NCBI GenBank assembly: GCA_037576195.1
Contig: CM075102.1
Span: 40,296,745-40,360,744, forward strand
Direction of reading: 5' to 3'
DNA length: 64,000 nucleotides
Origin: Phytoseiulus persimilis
Lineage: Eukaryota; Arthropoda; Arachnida; Mesostigmata; Phytoseiidae
Positions 13,901-26,262 of this stretch are shown here, piece by piece. Made by a program: the position numbers and the translations under genes. How positions within the stretch are numbered: the first letter of the stretch is position 1; the number at the start of each line of letters is the position of its first letter. Below the pieces are notes generated by a model that ran no database searches, was not told the origin of the DNA, and saw only the letters and a program-made list of their open reading frames with translations.

Positions 13901-15102
13901 TCTCCGTTATTTGCAGTCACCCAGAATGAGCAGGAAAGGAGCTGCATCCTCCTCTTGCGGTTACAGACCCTCAGTCAAGGCTGGTTGTGGATTCACTGCG
14001 TATTGCAGGTGAAAGAATCGTCGTCGTCCGATTCGTCACAGCAGTCCGTCATCGTCTGCACGAATCAGGTTCTAAGGTGAGAGATCCAGAGTAGCGAAGC
14101 CTATGTTTATGTCATACCCCAAACTTCGACTTGATTCATCGAAAGATCTCGAGGACGAACGAAACGTTTCTTGTGATTCTAACGAATTCCGTCATCTCAA
14201 TCATTGAATATCTCATAATTCCATATCCCTTTCCCGATTTCAGTGAACAAGAAGCGTACGTAATGAGGCAAAATAGTTGGCTGTATCAGTATTACTCTCT
14301 GCATTCAAAAATGTCCTACAATTTGGGCTACAACGACCCATCAATGCAGCCAGCATCGCCGCCGAGTCATCAACGCAGTAGTCAATATTCTCCAGTGCCT
14401 TATTCCTCGCCATCGCCCGGCCTCCCCACGCCGCACTATTCATCTGTTAACGCGTACCCACCCCCATCCCACACAGTGCCAGCGCCGACTCAAGTGCCTA
14501 AATGGACCCCTCAAGTCATTCAGGGCGCTGGAATCAAGCGCTCTATCAGTCCAGACGAGGACAAAATCATGCCCAAGATTCCAGCGTTCGCACATCCCCA
14601 TCCTCACTCACACGGACACACGATAGTATCGCACCCACAGCAGCCGATTCCCCACTACCCCCAGCCGATCATGCATTCGGGTGTCCCCCAGTTCACGGAG
14701 CTGACGCCCCCCTCTAGCGGAGGCACTGGTGGCGGATACCTATACGGGAGTTTGGCACTCGCCACGGCCGCCACTGCTCCCGTGTTCCGCCAATCGTCCA
14801 AATACCAATTGGACGAGGAAGCCGCGGCCTTGGCAGACGTAGAACAGAGTCTCACTCCCACCAACACCGACGAGGTCAGCCACTTGATATCAGCAGCAAA
14901 CTATCTCCGAACCGTTCCCAGGCCGACGTACATTGAGCCCATGGATCCATATCATTTCTCCCTGGCTTACCCGACGTACTCGGAACTCGCTCTACAGTTC
15001 CCCTGCACGTCGGAGTATCATCGCTCTTTCATGCCACCACCTACGTCGCCACCGCCATTGTTGCAAGATCGGCTCGAAAGCACGAGAGATGTTCTTAGTT
15101 GA
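4965..15102 (+). CDS. dysf: bHLH-PAS transcription factor, dysfusion / NPAS4 type (N-terminus missing)
   Basis: Exons seen: 4965-5146, 8335-8486, 13025-13490, 13917-14076 and 14244-15102. All have GT-AG introns and compatible phases, giving 605 residues before the TGA at 15100. The first exon carries the bHLH region ([19 protein letters not shown], then RDLLPLP and [14 protein letters not shown]), which is characteristic of the Dysfusion/NPAS4 group rather than of Sim, Trh or Clock. The second starts PAS-A ([30 protein letters not shown]). The third completes PAS-A and enters PAS-B ([15 protein letters not shown]). The last exon is a Pro/Ser/His/Tyr-rich tail typical of an activation domain. 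In flies Dysfusion pairs with Tango and acts in tracheal fusion and leg joints; a similar nuclear role here is inference. Introns 5147-8334 and 8487-13024 are large. The start-codon exon is not located. Confidence 0.92.
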
Positions 15103-15571
15103 CTCCGACGAGTTTGGTTTTAACTTTTTAACTAGATAGAAGCATCGCATCGATGTCGACGCGAGTCCAAGTCCCACTCTTTGGAGTGACGGAAAGTCCT
15201 CCGGATTCTGGGACCGAGTTGCTTCCCGGAGCCGATTGGTCGGCGACGGGGAAGTGTTCTGAAAACCAAAGTCATATGCCTTGGCTTCCTAATGCCGTCC
15301 TGAGGATTTATTCCATTATTATCATTATCATTGAGTCTCATTGTCAATCGTTCTTTTGAAGTAGCGAGCCAAAACGATTCTGAGGTTTGGGAAGTCATCG
15401 GCGCACATATAGAATCTCTCACAATCACGTCTCAGCACCGCACCTCATTTGGTGGAGCTCCGTATGGCATATTGTCATTTCACTGTTGCGGATAATTTCA
15501 TTCCATCATCGGTATTATCATCGAGATCACATCTCTGGTACCATTCATCCCACATATTTTCATCAGAAAGG

Positions 15572-15599
15572 ATATATATATCTATATATATATATGTAT
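15572..15599. repeat. (TA)n microsatellite in the dysfusion 3' region
   Basis: A short run of alternating T and A with one C interruption lies about 470 bp after the dysfusion stop codon, just before the poly(A) signal candidate. It is probably in the 3' untranslated region. Confidence 0.85.
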
Positions 15600-15639
15600 T
15601 AGATATTTGACGAGACCAGTTTCTGTACTCCGGCAAAAA

Positions 15640-15645
15640 AATAAA
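15640..15645 (+). terminator. Poly(A) signal candidate for dysfusion
   Basis: An AATAAA hexamer lies 538 bp after the TGA at 15100-15102, in an A-rich context. It is the first canonical signal I see downstream of the gene. Transcript ends would be needed to confirm it. Confidence 0.5.
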
Positions 15646-17386
15646 TTATGTAAGGACTTTACAAGTGATATCATGCTGCTGTGATGATTTTTCTTCGCTC
15701 CGCTCCAAGCTCTAATTTCGGATACATCCGAACACGCCCCAGGAGGCACGAATTCGGCGAAGAAAATGAGGAATCGCATCTATCGCGGGAGCTCCGATCA
15801 CGATACGTATAAGAATTCACACAACGAAAAGGACCCTACAAGCAGTGCCAATCCGAATGAAGTGCAGCATCCAGGACGGAAAAAAATTAAGATCACTCTG
15901 TCTGTGCTGCTCTTCATTCCCGACTTGCTTCCTTACGAGTGGCGATCTGATCTGAGCGCATTCCACACGTGAGCATCAAATTTTTTCAGCTCATCCGATT
16001 AGACCATGTATCCCAATACTGGTCATTCTTTCTCAATGGTTCGTACTCCGTATGATACTGAGACACTTTTTGCCATCTCGACATGGAGGATAAAAGCCAA
16101 CCGGAGTTCGTGACGCATTTTGGCTGGAAAGCTCATGTTCCACCGTGTAGTTGTTCGGGGATGACCAGAATAGAAGCCTGTTGTTCGTTTTCATACTGTC
16201 ACACCTGCAACAACACCACGAATTCTGATCCACCTCATCCTGGATCGAGTGTCGTGCTGGAGCCTTGAACTCGAAGTGAGTTGCTGCACTGATTCGGACT
16301 CGCCGATATCGTTCGAGTTTCTGGTGCTGAACTCTGACATCGATCAAATATACTGAATTCTCGAGCTTGAGAAGGAAACTTGACCTTCATCTATTCATCG
16401 GAAGCTTCGAACCTAGTCAATACTGACTGTATGACTTATCCGTTTCAATACAGATCCTTAGCAGCTCCGGGAAAGGAGTATTCACGAGGTTCAGCCCTAA
16501 TCTGTTTCCGAACAAACCTTCTGGGCGCAGCGATTATATCAGGCAATTATCGGAATGGAGGTCAAGCCCGCGATGTCAGCCTCCTCTTCACATTGGGCCA
16601 ATCAGAACTGGACATCCGTTGGGCTTCGTTCTGGTTTCTTTCTGCAGCCCAAAGTTATAAGTTCTCACAAGGACGACTTTGAAACGCTTCATCAGCTATC
16701 GAATGAGCTGATCCATGTCGGCGGAGGCTTCCCAGCCGGCTGACTGCAACGTTGGGAGAAGGAGGGAGTTTGAAGATTGACGATCTGCTGAGTCGAATTA
16801 CTCAATGAGGGTTGGTTTCCGAGACTCAATATCCTCCTGTTCTTGATGTGGAGAAGATGCGTCAGCCGGGAAAATTATGAGGGCAACGTTCGCACATCTC
16901 TGGCCAGTCTGCCCGTCAACGAGAGCTTTCTGGAACAGCTTAGTCTGCCTTATAGTCAATTCTTAAGGGGGGTGTTACGAAATCTCGGTCTGATTTCTCG
17001 GGCTTCAGCTTCGCTCTGAGAGCAGCCAGAGATCAGATGAAGTGACCTCTGAGTAGAGGAAGGCTCGAGCTTTCCATCGGAAAAATATGGCGGCTTCACT
17101 TCGTTGTCTTCGCTTTTGCGATCTTCGCGATTTTTCCATTTGTCCCTGATGGCTCCTCGCCAGCAGCATGGGCCAGAGTTCTGATTTTTCTTCTGGCATG
17201 TAGATAACGAAGAGATCTTCCGAATGAACTAGGATGAAGTAGATCCTGGCTCAGCAAGGATTTTGGATAGGAATTCGTTTTTGCGAATATTTAGGAAACC
17301 ACGAAGTCCGGAGGAGAATATCAGACGTAGCATTTTGCTCGAGATTCCGCTCGAGAGCTGGTAATTGAGCTAACTTGGTCATAAGT

Positions 17387-18106
17387 AGAGACGCCATATG
17401 ACCGGACATTTTATTCATGAAAACCGGACATGGTCCGCACAGGACATCAGTGCCGGAACCGGACATTTCCAGATCAACCAATTTTTATGACTGGAAGAGG
17501 CTCAAGCCTCGAGATGTTTCCCTCATTCTTCGCAGCATTGATGAGTGTCAAGTACTAGAATAAGAAGTCAGAGTGGACTTCACTCTCTCGTCAATCATAT
17601 CCGACCTCTGTTTCTTTGTGCACCGGGTTCTTCATTCGAGATATTCTCCAAGTTCGGGTATCTGGAGGAGCCTTCGCTCGAAGTATTTCGCGAAATAATG
17701 TCATTCGAACATGAAGGAGCGTATTTTCCAGTTTATTTGCGTAGGAAATACGTATTTGCGCGAAAAACTCACGCTTTTAGCCCGCCACGGGGATGCTCGC
17801 GCGGTGGTTGGCGCGGCGAAGTTTCTCATCACTGTAAGTTCGACAGCCGACGAAAGAGCGGTCTGAGAAAACGGCTTTCCACCGTCCGCGGGCGAGATGC
17901 GCTCACAGACGGTAAATGCTCTCTAGAGCTCGACATTTGCTCCCGAAAGGGCTTGGATCGATCTCTCAGCAATGGAAAATTATCTCCTCGGATCCCGAAT
18001 TCGTACCTTTTCTCCCGGAATCCCAGAATCCGGACATTTCCCCCTGAACTCTAGAAAACCAGACAAAGCGGACGGACAAGGACATGTCAGGTCATATGGC
18101 GTCTCT
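17387..18106. mobile_element. Non-autonomous DNA transposon with 23-bp terminal inverted repeats
   Basis: The left end, 17387-17409 (AGAGACGCCATATGAC...), matches the reverse complement of the right end, 18084-18106, at 22 of 23 positions. Inside both ends the motif CCGGACAT or close variants recur (left near 17403, 17422, 17440 and 17462; right near 18031-18085), as in subterminal transposase-binding repeats. The 720-bp body has no transposase-like frame, so it would depend on a partner enzyme. Flanks share GTCAT(A/T) a few bases out, but I see no clean adjacent target duplication, so the superfamily is unassigned. Confidence 0.72.
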
Positions 18107-18837
18107 TGTCATTAGTGAGCCACTGCCCCATTTTATCTCCGGACTCGTCGAACGTGCACGATGTCCTGGTTCGGCGAGTCGGAAGGCGAGGGCGTTCCGC
18201 CCCAGGACGCATCTCACGGGGCGGTATTTCGGTGTTCAGGCATTTTCAGCACCGCTTTCGATTCTGGGATCAGTGGATACCAAGCGCGAGAGGGCGCGTT
18301 CCCGGAGACATGTCCCCATATTCATATCCACGTACCGTCAATCAATCGGGATTTCCGAGCAGTGCCGTGTTCAACATCGATCTAGCACCCCGGAGAATCT
18401 TGAATGTAACCAAATCATCAGCGATTTGTTGAGGCATAGAGCGAGGAACATGTGCCTGATGGATCATGCTCAACAGATCGATCTTGCAGTCAAAACTCAA
18501 AGATACGGATCGTTATGATTTCAAAACTGGTCCATGGCTGTGTCTCTGATTTTGGAACCGACAGGGGGGAATCGTGAAATAAATAGAAAACTCGCATGAG
18601 CAAAGTGAAAACTTATGCGCGAAGATCTCCGGTAATTGTGAGAAAAACGCTCCGGGACCCGGTTACGTGGACAAAACTAGCTCGTTCGGACGGAGCCACA
18701 TCGCAAGAATGAGGGAGTCGGGGCGAGGATTCTCTCGGAGGTTCTCGGAAGTATTCCAGGCAGAAGCCAGAGTGGCGTCCTCCACTCCAACGATTTTCCG
18801 AGACATTCCAGAGGAAACTGATATGGCTGTCATAGAG

Positions 18838-19148
18838 CAGTGGCCCTCAACCCTTTGCCCCCCCCCCCTACTGACGCTGGAGAGAGGAAGCCCTGGCCGT
18901 TTGAGCCCCGTCAAAAATTCTGAGTGAGGACTCCGAGTCCGGCGATAATGCTGAAAATTATCTGGACTTCCGAAGTACCATCAAGTTTTATGTTGTCCAT
19001 GTATTCGACAACATTCTTCTCGATTTCGAGTGAGAGTCTAAGCTCCACGTTCGTGAATATCTCTGTGCTATGACAACTCTCATAGCCCCGCAATAGTGCG
19101 CCGTAGCCTCTTTCTTTGAGCCTCATGGCTCCGCGCTGGGAATCACCG
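18838..19148. mobile_element. hAT-like short non-autonomous element, degenerate
   Basis: The left end CAGTGGCCCTCAACCC resembles the CAGTGGTTCTCAACC-type termini of hAT (Charlie-like) elements. The right end, CTGGGAATCACCG at 19136-19148, is its degenerate inverted counterpart. Flanking 8-mers TCATAGAG (18830-18837) and TTCTAGAG (19149-19156) agree at 6 of 8 positions, as expected for an aged 8-bp target duplication. An 11-C run lies at 18858-18868. A fragment like its right half recurs at 50305-50379. No coding capacity. Confidence 0.6.
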
Positions 19149-19738
19149 TTCTAGAGTGAGTGTAGCGCAGCAGCAAGTACACTGAAGAGAAACCTACGCA
19201 AGGAGATTTCTTGAACTGCATAAAAAGTCAATCCCAAGCCATAGGCCTAATCGGACCGTGTTTTCCCAACGAGTGAGGCACAAATACATGACGACTGTCT
19301 GATACAGTTCTTTGGGTAAGAAATCCGGAACAAATCCCGATCCGCGAACGCCCTATTCAAAATGAAGACTGTCATGAGTTATCCGAGACTTCTGACGACT
19401 TTCTTCGGCCTTACACAACTTTCAGCTACCCTCCTAGGGAGGCGGGGATTAAACCAGGCATTCTGAGTTTTCGGCATCTCGGGTTCCCAGGATCTCAGGA
19501 CCTGGACCGGCTTTATTTCACCTCTGATACAATTTCCGACGGTTGCTCTTTTCGTCGTGGGTTGACCTCGGAATCTGTCGAATGAGCGAGCGAGCGAACA
19601 AGCGATCGCACATGGGACCCCATATGCCTGTGGTTACGGCTCTTGAGCAACAAATGCCGGAGTCATATTTCCGCGCTCACCGACGTGAATTACTCACCTC
19701 ATCTGCAAATTTGCTCGATGGAAGCAGAGAGCAGAGCT

Positions 19739-20172
19739 GTCCCTCGTCTCAGTAGAGTCCGAGAGAAATGCGTTGTCGTATCGAGAGGATTGAGTGACTT
19801 GTGAAGATTTAGAGTGAGATATTATTGAGAAGCACGATCGAACCCGATCACATTTCCAGGCTGAGCTTCCACCAATAGGTTACTTTCGGAGACAGAAAAC
19901 TTTCTGCGTCGGTGAGCCGTGTCGCAAAATGACCGCCGTCGAATTCCGCTCGGGGATCAGTGGCTGGTGCTCGTGCAGAGTAATTTTATCTGCCTTCGGT
20001 CGGGGGCGAACCAGTCTCTCTCTGCGCGTGCAAGCGTTTCGCGACGCCTGAGACACGAGAACGTGTTGTTGAGGGAAACACTTCCGGGTTCACAAGCATG
20101 CGCTCAGCAAACAAGGAAGGTCTAAGTTTAGGTGCGATAGGCGATTATCATCTTGGACACCAGCAGAGCTTG
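19739..20172 (+). pseudogene. Decayed genomic copy of the dysfusion PAS exon and its 5' intron edge
   Basis: This stretch aligns collinearly with about 12980-13424 of the dysfusion gene. Matching blocks include TGTCCCTCGTCTC, which is intron sequence in the parent, TTATTGAGAAGCA against TCATCGAGAAGCA, CAGGCTGAGCTT, TTCGGAGACA, and GCGATAGGCGATTATCATCT against the parent block that encodes AIGDYHLG. The reading frame is broken by indels and stops. Because parental intron sequence is included, this is a DNA-level segmental copy, not a processed retrocopy. It lies about 6.8 kb downstream in the same orientation. The other dysfusion exons are not evident nearby. Confidence 0.83.
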
Positions 20173-21679
20173 ATGCAAAGTCCTGCAATTCCCAAGTGAC
20201 ATCGTATAGAATTTCCTCAATTTTGGAACATCATTGGAATACAGCTGGCCCTCGTGAGAACTCTCCGAACGTGCCAGAGTGTTTTCGGCCGAAAAGCATC
20301 GACGGTAGTCGGAAATGAGCTTAGAGAGAGCTGAGACAAGTTCGCCTCTTTGAAGTTACTCTCAAGGCTTACAGTACATGTCATATGATAGAAATTTGCT
20401 TCGTGACTGTAACCTCCGATTGCGATTCAAAATCAAGAAGATAATTTCCGCCGTTTGGAGCACCCCATGTGTAGCACGAGGGGCGGATCATGGAGGCAGG
20501 AATCGATAAGCCTGAGGCCTCCGCAGAAGCAGGACTGCATCCCAAGACGCTCCTGCTGTCACCGGTACTGTTGACCATGGAACTAATCGACTACATATGG
20601 CGCAAGGAACGGGGGATGTGCTGCAGCGAGAGTTTGAACTGGAAGTCCGGAGTTCCCGTCTCGACTAGGACTCCACCCTGATCGAGCATCGAAAACCTCA
20701 CAGGGACGAAGGAAATCCCTGGGCGATGAGAGAACAATGGAATGTGATCTGATTCACCCCTGGAATGAGAGGGAACACATGTCCGAATCCGAGTCCTAGA
20801 GCATCCTTCAAACTCACCACAGCCACATATTGCGCCCTCTTGCTACCACCTGTGCCAGTCGTTACAGAACCCGCTAAACGGCAGTGACTTTCGAGCAGTG
20901 GGGAACAATCTGCTCCTTTTCTTCGCAACTCTGATAATCGGAGGGGTATTGAGAAGCTGCCTGATCGCCGGAAATAAATTGTTCACAGATGGGGCGAGTT
21001 CATGCGGAATAAAGGGGGAATAGAGCTCGTATTGACCATTTCAGAACCACAGCGCTCTCTGACACTTTCGGGCAGGAATTCGTGTACGCGAAAGTCTTTC
21101 GTGGAAGCGTCCCAGTGCGATCGTGATTGTGACCACAATGAAACTCACCGAGGGAATGTCGTCACCGAGGTATATCATGCCGTCGCCAGCTTTTTTCTTC
21201 TTCAGACTCCTCCGAGTAACCATGCTTCCTCTGTTCGTCGAGCAGTCTACAATCGGCGGATACATTCCAGGCCAACAAGCGGAGATGGTTCGGTAGTTAA
21301 CGGGACTTTCTCTCCCGCTATCTCATATTCCAAAGTATCAGAAGCCCTGGTGAATCTCGCCCGGATCACTAACGCGCTCAAATCGATCCTACGCTTGAAT
21401 TCATTCCGTGCTCAGATTGACTTGCGCTCAAGTCGACTGACACGCACGCTTGAATGTATCTGAAGGTTGTAATCTGCGCTTTCCCCATACACATTTTATA
21501 ATTTTCTTCCGTCTCCCGGAAGCGGAGCAATGGGCGATCGGAATTCGATGCTCAGAAATTATCGGAGCCACTCAAGATCGTAATAGAAAGCAGTGGGGAG
21601 AGTGGCGTCGGGGGATTCCGTTGTGCGCTCGATATACATGGGTAAGATAAAACACCGCATTTCCTCTAATATAAGTGCT

Positions 21680-22310
21680 CTCCCCAATGTGAGAGCTCCC
21701 TCCAATAAAACTGCACTCCTGGAGACGGTTGAAGCACTTGAGGTGCCCCTTCCAGTAGTAGTGAATCTTGTTCGGAGGGCCCGCTCCACATACACGCACA
21801 CGATTGTTGCAAACATCGCGTGGACCGTTTCGCGGATCGGAAGTGTAATGACACGCAGCGGTGGGGGTAGCTTCTCGTGAGTGGAATCATATTAGGTGAT
21901 CATGTCTAGGGTTTGCAATAGCCCGCATTTTCAGGTCCGCGAGCCCGCGGTTCATGAACTTCCGCGGGTTTGGGCCCGCCGTCCTGACGCAGCATTTGCG
22001 GGCGCACGCGGGCTTGCTGTCCCTTGAATGCGGGCTCTTGCGAACCCAAGTCATGTCACGAAGCTGAGCAGATGTTGGTGACCAAACAGCTGCTGGTGCC
22101 CCCATTAGAAAATCGTGTACGGTGGCATTCAAACTCAAACTTGCCAAGTTTGCTCCGGAGCTGCTCCGGTTCCAGGCGGAGCGATCTCTCCAGGAAACGC
22201 GTAGGGAAGGGCTGTACCTCTCAGGTTGGTTGAAATGATAGAAGTGCTTCCCAATTGAAGTTCATTCCAATAGATGGTCCCCCTGCGGAGGGTTGGAAGT
22301 TGGAACAACA
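21680..22310 (-). repeat. Pair of degenerate direct repeats flanking a short hAT-like element
   Basis: Read on the minus strand, about 21762-21680 and about 22310-22225 share a diverged block that includes TATTGGA, a CT.TCA..TTGGG core and AGCACTT(A/C)TAT, in the same orientation. The GC-rich element at 21907-22049 sits between them. They are probably remnants of one older dispersed repeat; no family could be assigned. Confidence 0.4.
21907..22049. mobile_element. 143-bp hAT-like MITE with GC-rich subterminal repeats
   Basis: The left end, TAGGGTTTGCAATAGCCCGC at 21907-21926, is mirrored by the right end (reverse complement TTGGGTTCGCAAGAGCCCGC, 22030-22049). Similarity continues inward to about 27 bp. 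Flanking 8-mers ATCATGTC (21899-21906) and GTCATGTC (22050-22057) match at 7 of 8 positions, consistent with a hAT-type 8-bp target duplication. The interior is dense in GCCCGC/GCGGGC motifs on both strands. It is too short to encode protein. Its ends resemble those of the element at 47084-48093. Confidence 0.78.
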
Positions 22311-25300
22311 GGAGTGCTGTGCTTCTAATAGAGAGAACCCGGTAAGTTCTCAGCGTAAAACAATCCGTTTTCATTTTCATGGCGATAACTTCGACTATTA
22401 TTCATGAGAGAATTCATCAAGTCATGGAATTTCCATTATGATCAGATGACGTACGATAATCTGAACTATCGAACCTCTCATTCTCATATTCGTATGAGGC
22501 AGAGCAATTCTATCAGTTAGTATCACTCGCGGCTGGTCTGACCCTGTCGGGCTCGGTCTTGAATACTAGTGGATTGGAGCATTGCTTTGATGACGCCGCG
22601 GACCACGGAGTGCCGAGGAGTTTTCTGAGTATGGGAGACGAGTAGCTCGTTGCAGCATGCCCGTCAATAGAGTCTTGCGATTTACTTGGTTCCATTATCG
22701 GCATCGATTGTGACAACCAGAGCTAAAGGATTCAAGCAATATTCACCGATCATCATCCATCAATCCATGGTTCTATCGGTCAATGCATGGATAGATTGAT
22801 GAATTAAGCATTATTGCCGTAAGAACCGACGGACTCTGAAATCAGAGACTCATTTATCCATCCCTCTATATGGATAGATGAGAGGTATAAAATTATAAAT
22901 GCCCGAACTTCCTAGGTCTAGTGACAATCGTCCTGGATATTCTGCTGGGATGGATCATGAGTATTCCCTCCCCCCTACTCATGAAAGAGTCACGAATGGC
23001 GGCGCGGCCGTCTTTCTCCCTGCCTTTGGCAGCGAGACGTGGTACTTCCTCTGTATTGCGCTGGATTGATGGAGATTGGGGCCACCTCATGAGATGAAAG
23101 GCAGAACAGAAAGGTGGAATAAGTTGATCTGGCCGAGCATGAACAGAGAAAATCTCGGTCGGAATTTTGCTTCACGCTCCTAATCGGGGTTGGCCGCTGG
23201 TTCGAGCGATTCAAAGAGGAAAATTTGGACGAAATAAATTATTGGAGAAAAATAGTGCAGCGATGGAATCGCTGATCAAGATTCCGCGGTTCTTCGCCCC
23301 CTCCCCTTGGCCGAGCATGCCGAACGACAACGGGCACTGGAACCATTCCACGTTTCAAATTGAACTTTTAGTGACTCCAGCCGCTCGTTTGTGATTGTTA
23401 GGTTATAGTGGTCGAGTACCGCGCCCATTCGATGAAAGTACGAGGCTCCCTCTCAATCTCCACGCCTCCCAAAAGACAAACTTCTTTGCACGTCGTAGAC
23501 TCACAAACAGGCAATCAAGCAGCACCCCAGGGGATATCATCGGTAGAATAAGGGAAGGAAACGGAGAGGGGGTAGGCAGCCAGGGAGAAACAGGGCGCAT
23601 CGGCTCCCTATGGGCATAGCAAGCAGACCTGACATTTGCTGATTGGGGTCCAATATTCAGCCTCAGCAGCAACAGGTCTTGCAGCACCAGAGTCCAGGCT
23701 CCGCAGCAGTCGGGAATGGACGCCGAGATGCTCAACATCGGTGCAAGGGACCCTATCAACAATGGATTGAGCGGTGAGTCCCGTGCGTGTCAACATTAGA
23801 TAACGCAATTGTTGTCCCAAGAGTAAGTACCTTCGAGCGCGAAGTAAATTTTGAATCTCTCTCAGTGACGAGATCTGATTGAGCTTTTCTCGTTGAAAAA
23901 CGGGTCAGCACCCTACATTACTCTTGAATCATCTGAGGGTTCGCTCCCCCCTCCTCGAATCAGGACGGGAGCTGTTCTTTGGTGACGACTGCGATCTCAT
24001 TCTGAAACGGGTCCAGTGTGCCAACCTGCTCGTAGAGTGACCAAACATCTAGGAATAGACCTAAATGAGCCACCACGCCTCTCTTGGGCTGCGATTCTGA
24101 TGGTATGCATCGGATGAGGTTCAACGCGAATCGTGCATTGCATGTGGCGGCATACAAATGAACGTATTTCCTGCACGCGAAATGTCGGTGAGCGTTTTAT
24201 TCTCTTGAGCAAGGGGTGCTCGCTGGGGTCAGAAGACCATTGCCACAGAATCATGTCGACGCCTAGGTAAGTCTCATTGATGGAGGATCAATATGATACA
24301 TTAAAGTAGAAACGTTGTTTCCGTCGGCTATCTAGCCGTGGTAACGGCGATTGTCTACGCGGAATGGCTCCTCGACGCTCACCTCCATCCAAGTACAGCT
24401 GGCGTTCTCCGATTGACCCTCTATAAAAGTGAATGAGGTTGGATTCAGTTATGCGCCGTGAGAGGCTCGCTATTGATTGGCCTCAAGGAAGGACTCAGCC
24501 TTGACAATGAATGCCGAGGCATTTGAGCAAGTTCAGGCTCAGTGCTAGGATCTGTGTCGTGCGTGAAAAGGGTCTTCGGATACGAACCCGCTCGAGATGA
24601 AGGGTCTCCAGACAGCAGGTACGTCGTTGTGCGGACAGTCACCAGGACCCGTTTCATTAGCGATCCCGAACCGAGAATATCTCAGATGCCTCCTCGATCT
24701 CATTTGCGCTGCTGAAATCTGTATATCGGCTGAGCACTTACAAAGTTCTCAATTTTTTGTCGGAGACGTAGCTTTCTCACTGAAGATCCTTCTTCCGGGC
24801 GAGCGGCCCGTTTGTTTTTCGAAGCAGTAGATGGTCAGAGTTCCCTCATTGAACCGATTTCCACTCCCGTACCTGACGTTGAGCTGCACCGGACAGCTCT
24901 GAGCGAATCGCGAGGCACCTCCTGACTTAAGGTCGACAAAGCTCCATTTGGAGGCTGCCTCAGCTTTTTTATCACCCATCGCATCGAGATTTTCCGACCC
25001 GATTTCCCGGCGACGTGCTGATCATTAGAGGGACTCGGAAGCTCATCACCACAACACATGGAAGGAAAGGCAGGAAGACTCCCGAATTCCCTTCAATGTT
25101 GAGACCTGAGGGGGAGTGCAGAATTGAGCCGAGAGCTCAAAAATCTTCGGATCGCTTCAATGCTTCGCATTAGTGGAAGTAGTCGGGGAGCGGATCTATG
25201 CTCTCGAAGCGAACATGAAAACTGCGCACCTTGACAAACTGGGACGAGAATCTATCTCAAGGACGATGCTTTTGACGAGATGGCCTATTTCCGTGAATGA

Positions 25301-25315
25301 GTAACAAGGAAACGG

Positions 25316-26262
25316 ATGCCCAGAGGACATCTCCTGTTTGGCTCTGAGAGTGCATTTCCTCTCAAGGAGCGAGCTGTCTTAAAAGGCTATCCGTCAGAGG
25401 GAGGAACTCCCTGCACTGACAACAAGAAAAGTGTTTGTGACATTTTGACCATTCTAGCCTCCTTCGCATCGGACAACAAGGTCCTTCCTGGCAACCTCAT
25501 TTCCAATGCTGTTACTTCGGCAGGGAAGAAGAAACAGCAGGCCGCCAAGGTATTTCTCAGTGTAAAGTTGCCGCTGATACCGTTTGATTCCGCTGTGAAT
25601 TCCGACCTCGCCTGATTGCACCCGTGCTCGTTACAGGATTTCATCGAGAGAGCCCTCCCGGAAAAACAGCATCAGAACTATATAACCCCAGATATCGCAG
25701 GGAGACGAGGCTTACGGAAAGTCTTGTCCTCAACATTCAGAACCATAACGTGTCGTTATGGCGACGAGGACGAATACGATGTACGTCAGCATTTTTTCCA
25801 CCGCTTGCATCGGAGTACCTTGACGTTGTTCCACAATCGTAGAACGGCATGGAAGCTTCGGCGACAGCATCGTCTCTTGGTCGTGTACATTTCGAGGATG
25901 GAACTCCGACGACCCGAACGGCAGATATCGCACTCCATCTAACGTAGACTTGTCGTTCGCAGGATGACCTTCTCGAGACGAAAGTGGTTCCGGCGGGCGA
26001 CAGATTCCTGCCTATGGTTCCTGAGATGGCGGCAGATGGAAGCAACAAAGCCCCTAAAGCAGGAGCTTGCGGTGCCACCTGTGATATCCGGAACAGCCCA
26101 AACCGAATCCTTAAAGTGAGTGCTCTTTTCCAACACAGGCTCAAGGTTCCGGCCTCAAATTTTCGAGATCTACTACTCTCCTGTACAGACTACTCCCTGA
26201 TCTCCATGAGCTTCTCTCTAGAGAACAAGTCTGGAAAATCAAATGGACCTCAAGTTCACTGA
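25316..26262 (+). CDS. Possible small spliced gene, product not recognised
   Basis: Three blocks have consistent phase-0 boundaries. They are 25316-25549 (ATG start, donor AAG/GTATTT), 25637-25780 (acceptor TTACAG, donor GAT/GTACGT) and 25963 onward (acceptor TTCGCAG). The last either splices at 26115 (AAA/GTGAGT) or reads through to a stop ending at 26262. Intron sizes of 87 and 182 bp fit the surrounding genes. The translation contains TITCRYGDEDEYD and GACGATCDIRNSPN, plus a GRR basic site. I recognise no family and see no clear signal peptide. The regular splicing pattern is the only real support; it could be chance or transposon-derived. Confidence 0.3.

Larger units (their letters stand above)
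15646..25315. other. Gene-poor intergenic region with transposon remnants
   Basis: About 9.7 kb without a recognisable intact gene. It contains a TIR element (17387-18106), a short hAT-like element (18838-19148), a decayed copy of a dysfusion exon (19739-20172), a degenerate repeat pair (near 21680-21762 and 22225-22310) and a 143-bp hAT-like element (21907-22049). The remaining open frames are under 90 codons or overlap on both strands without splice or family support. Confidence 0.6.
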
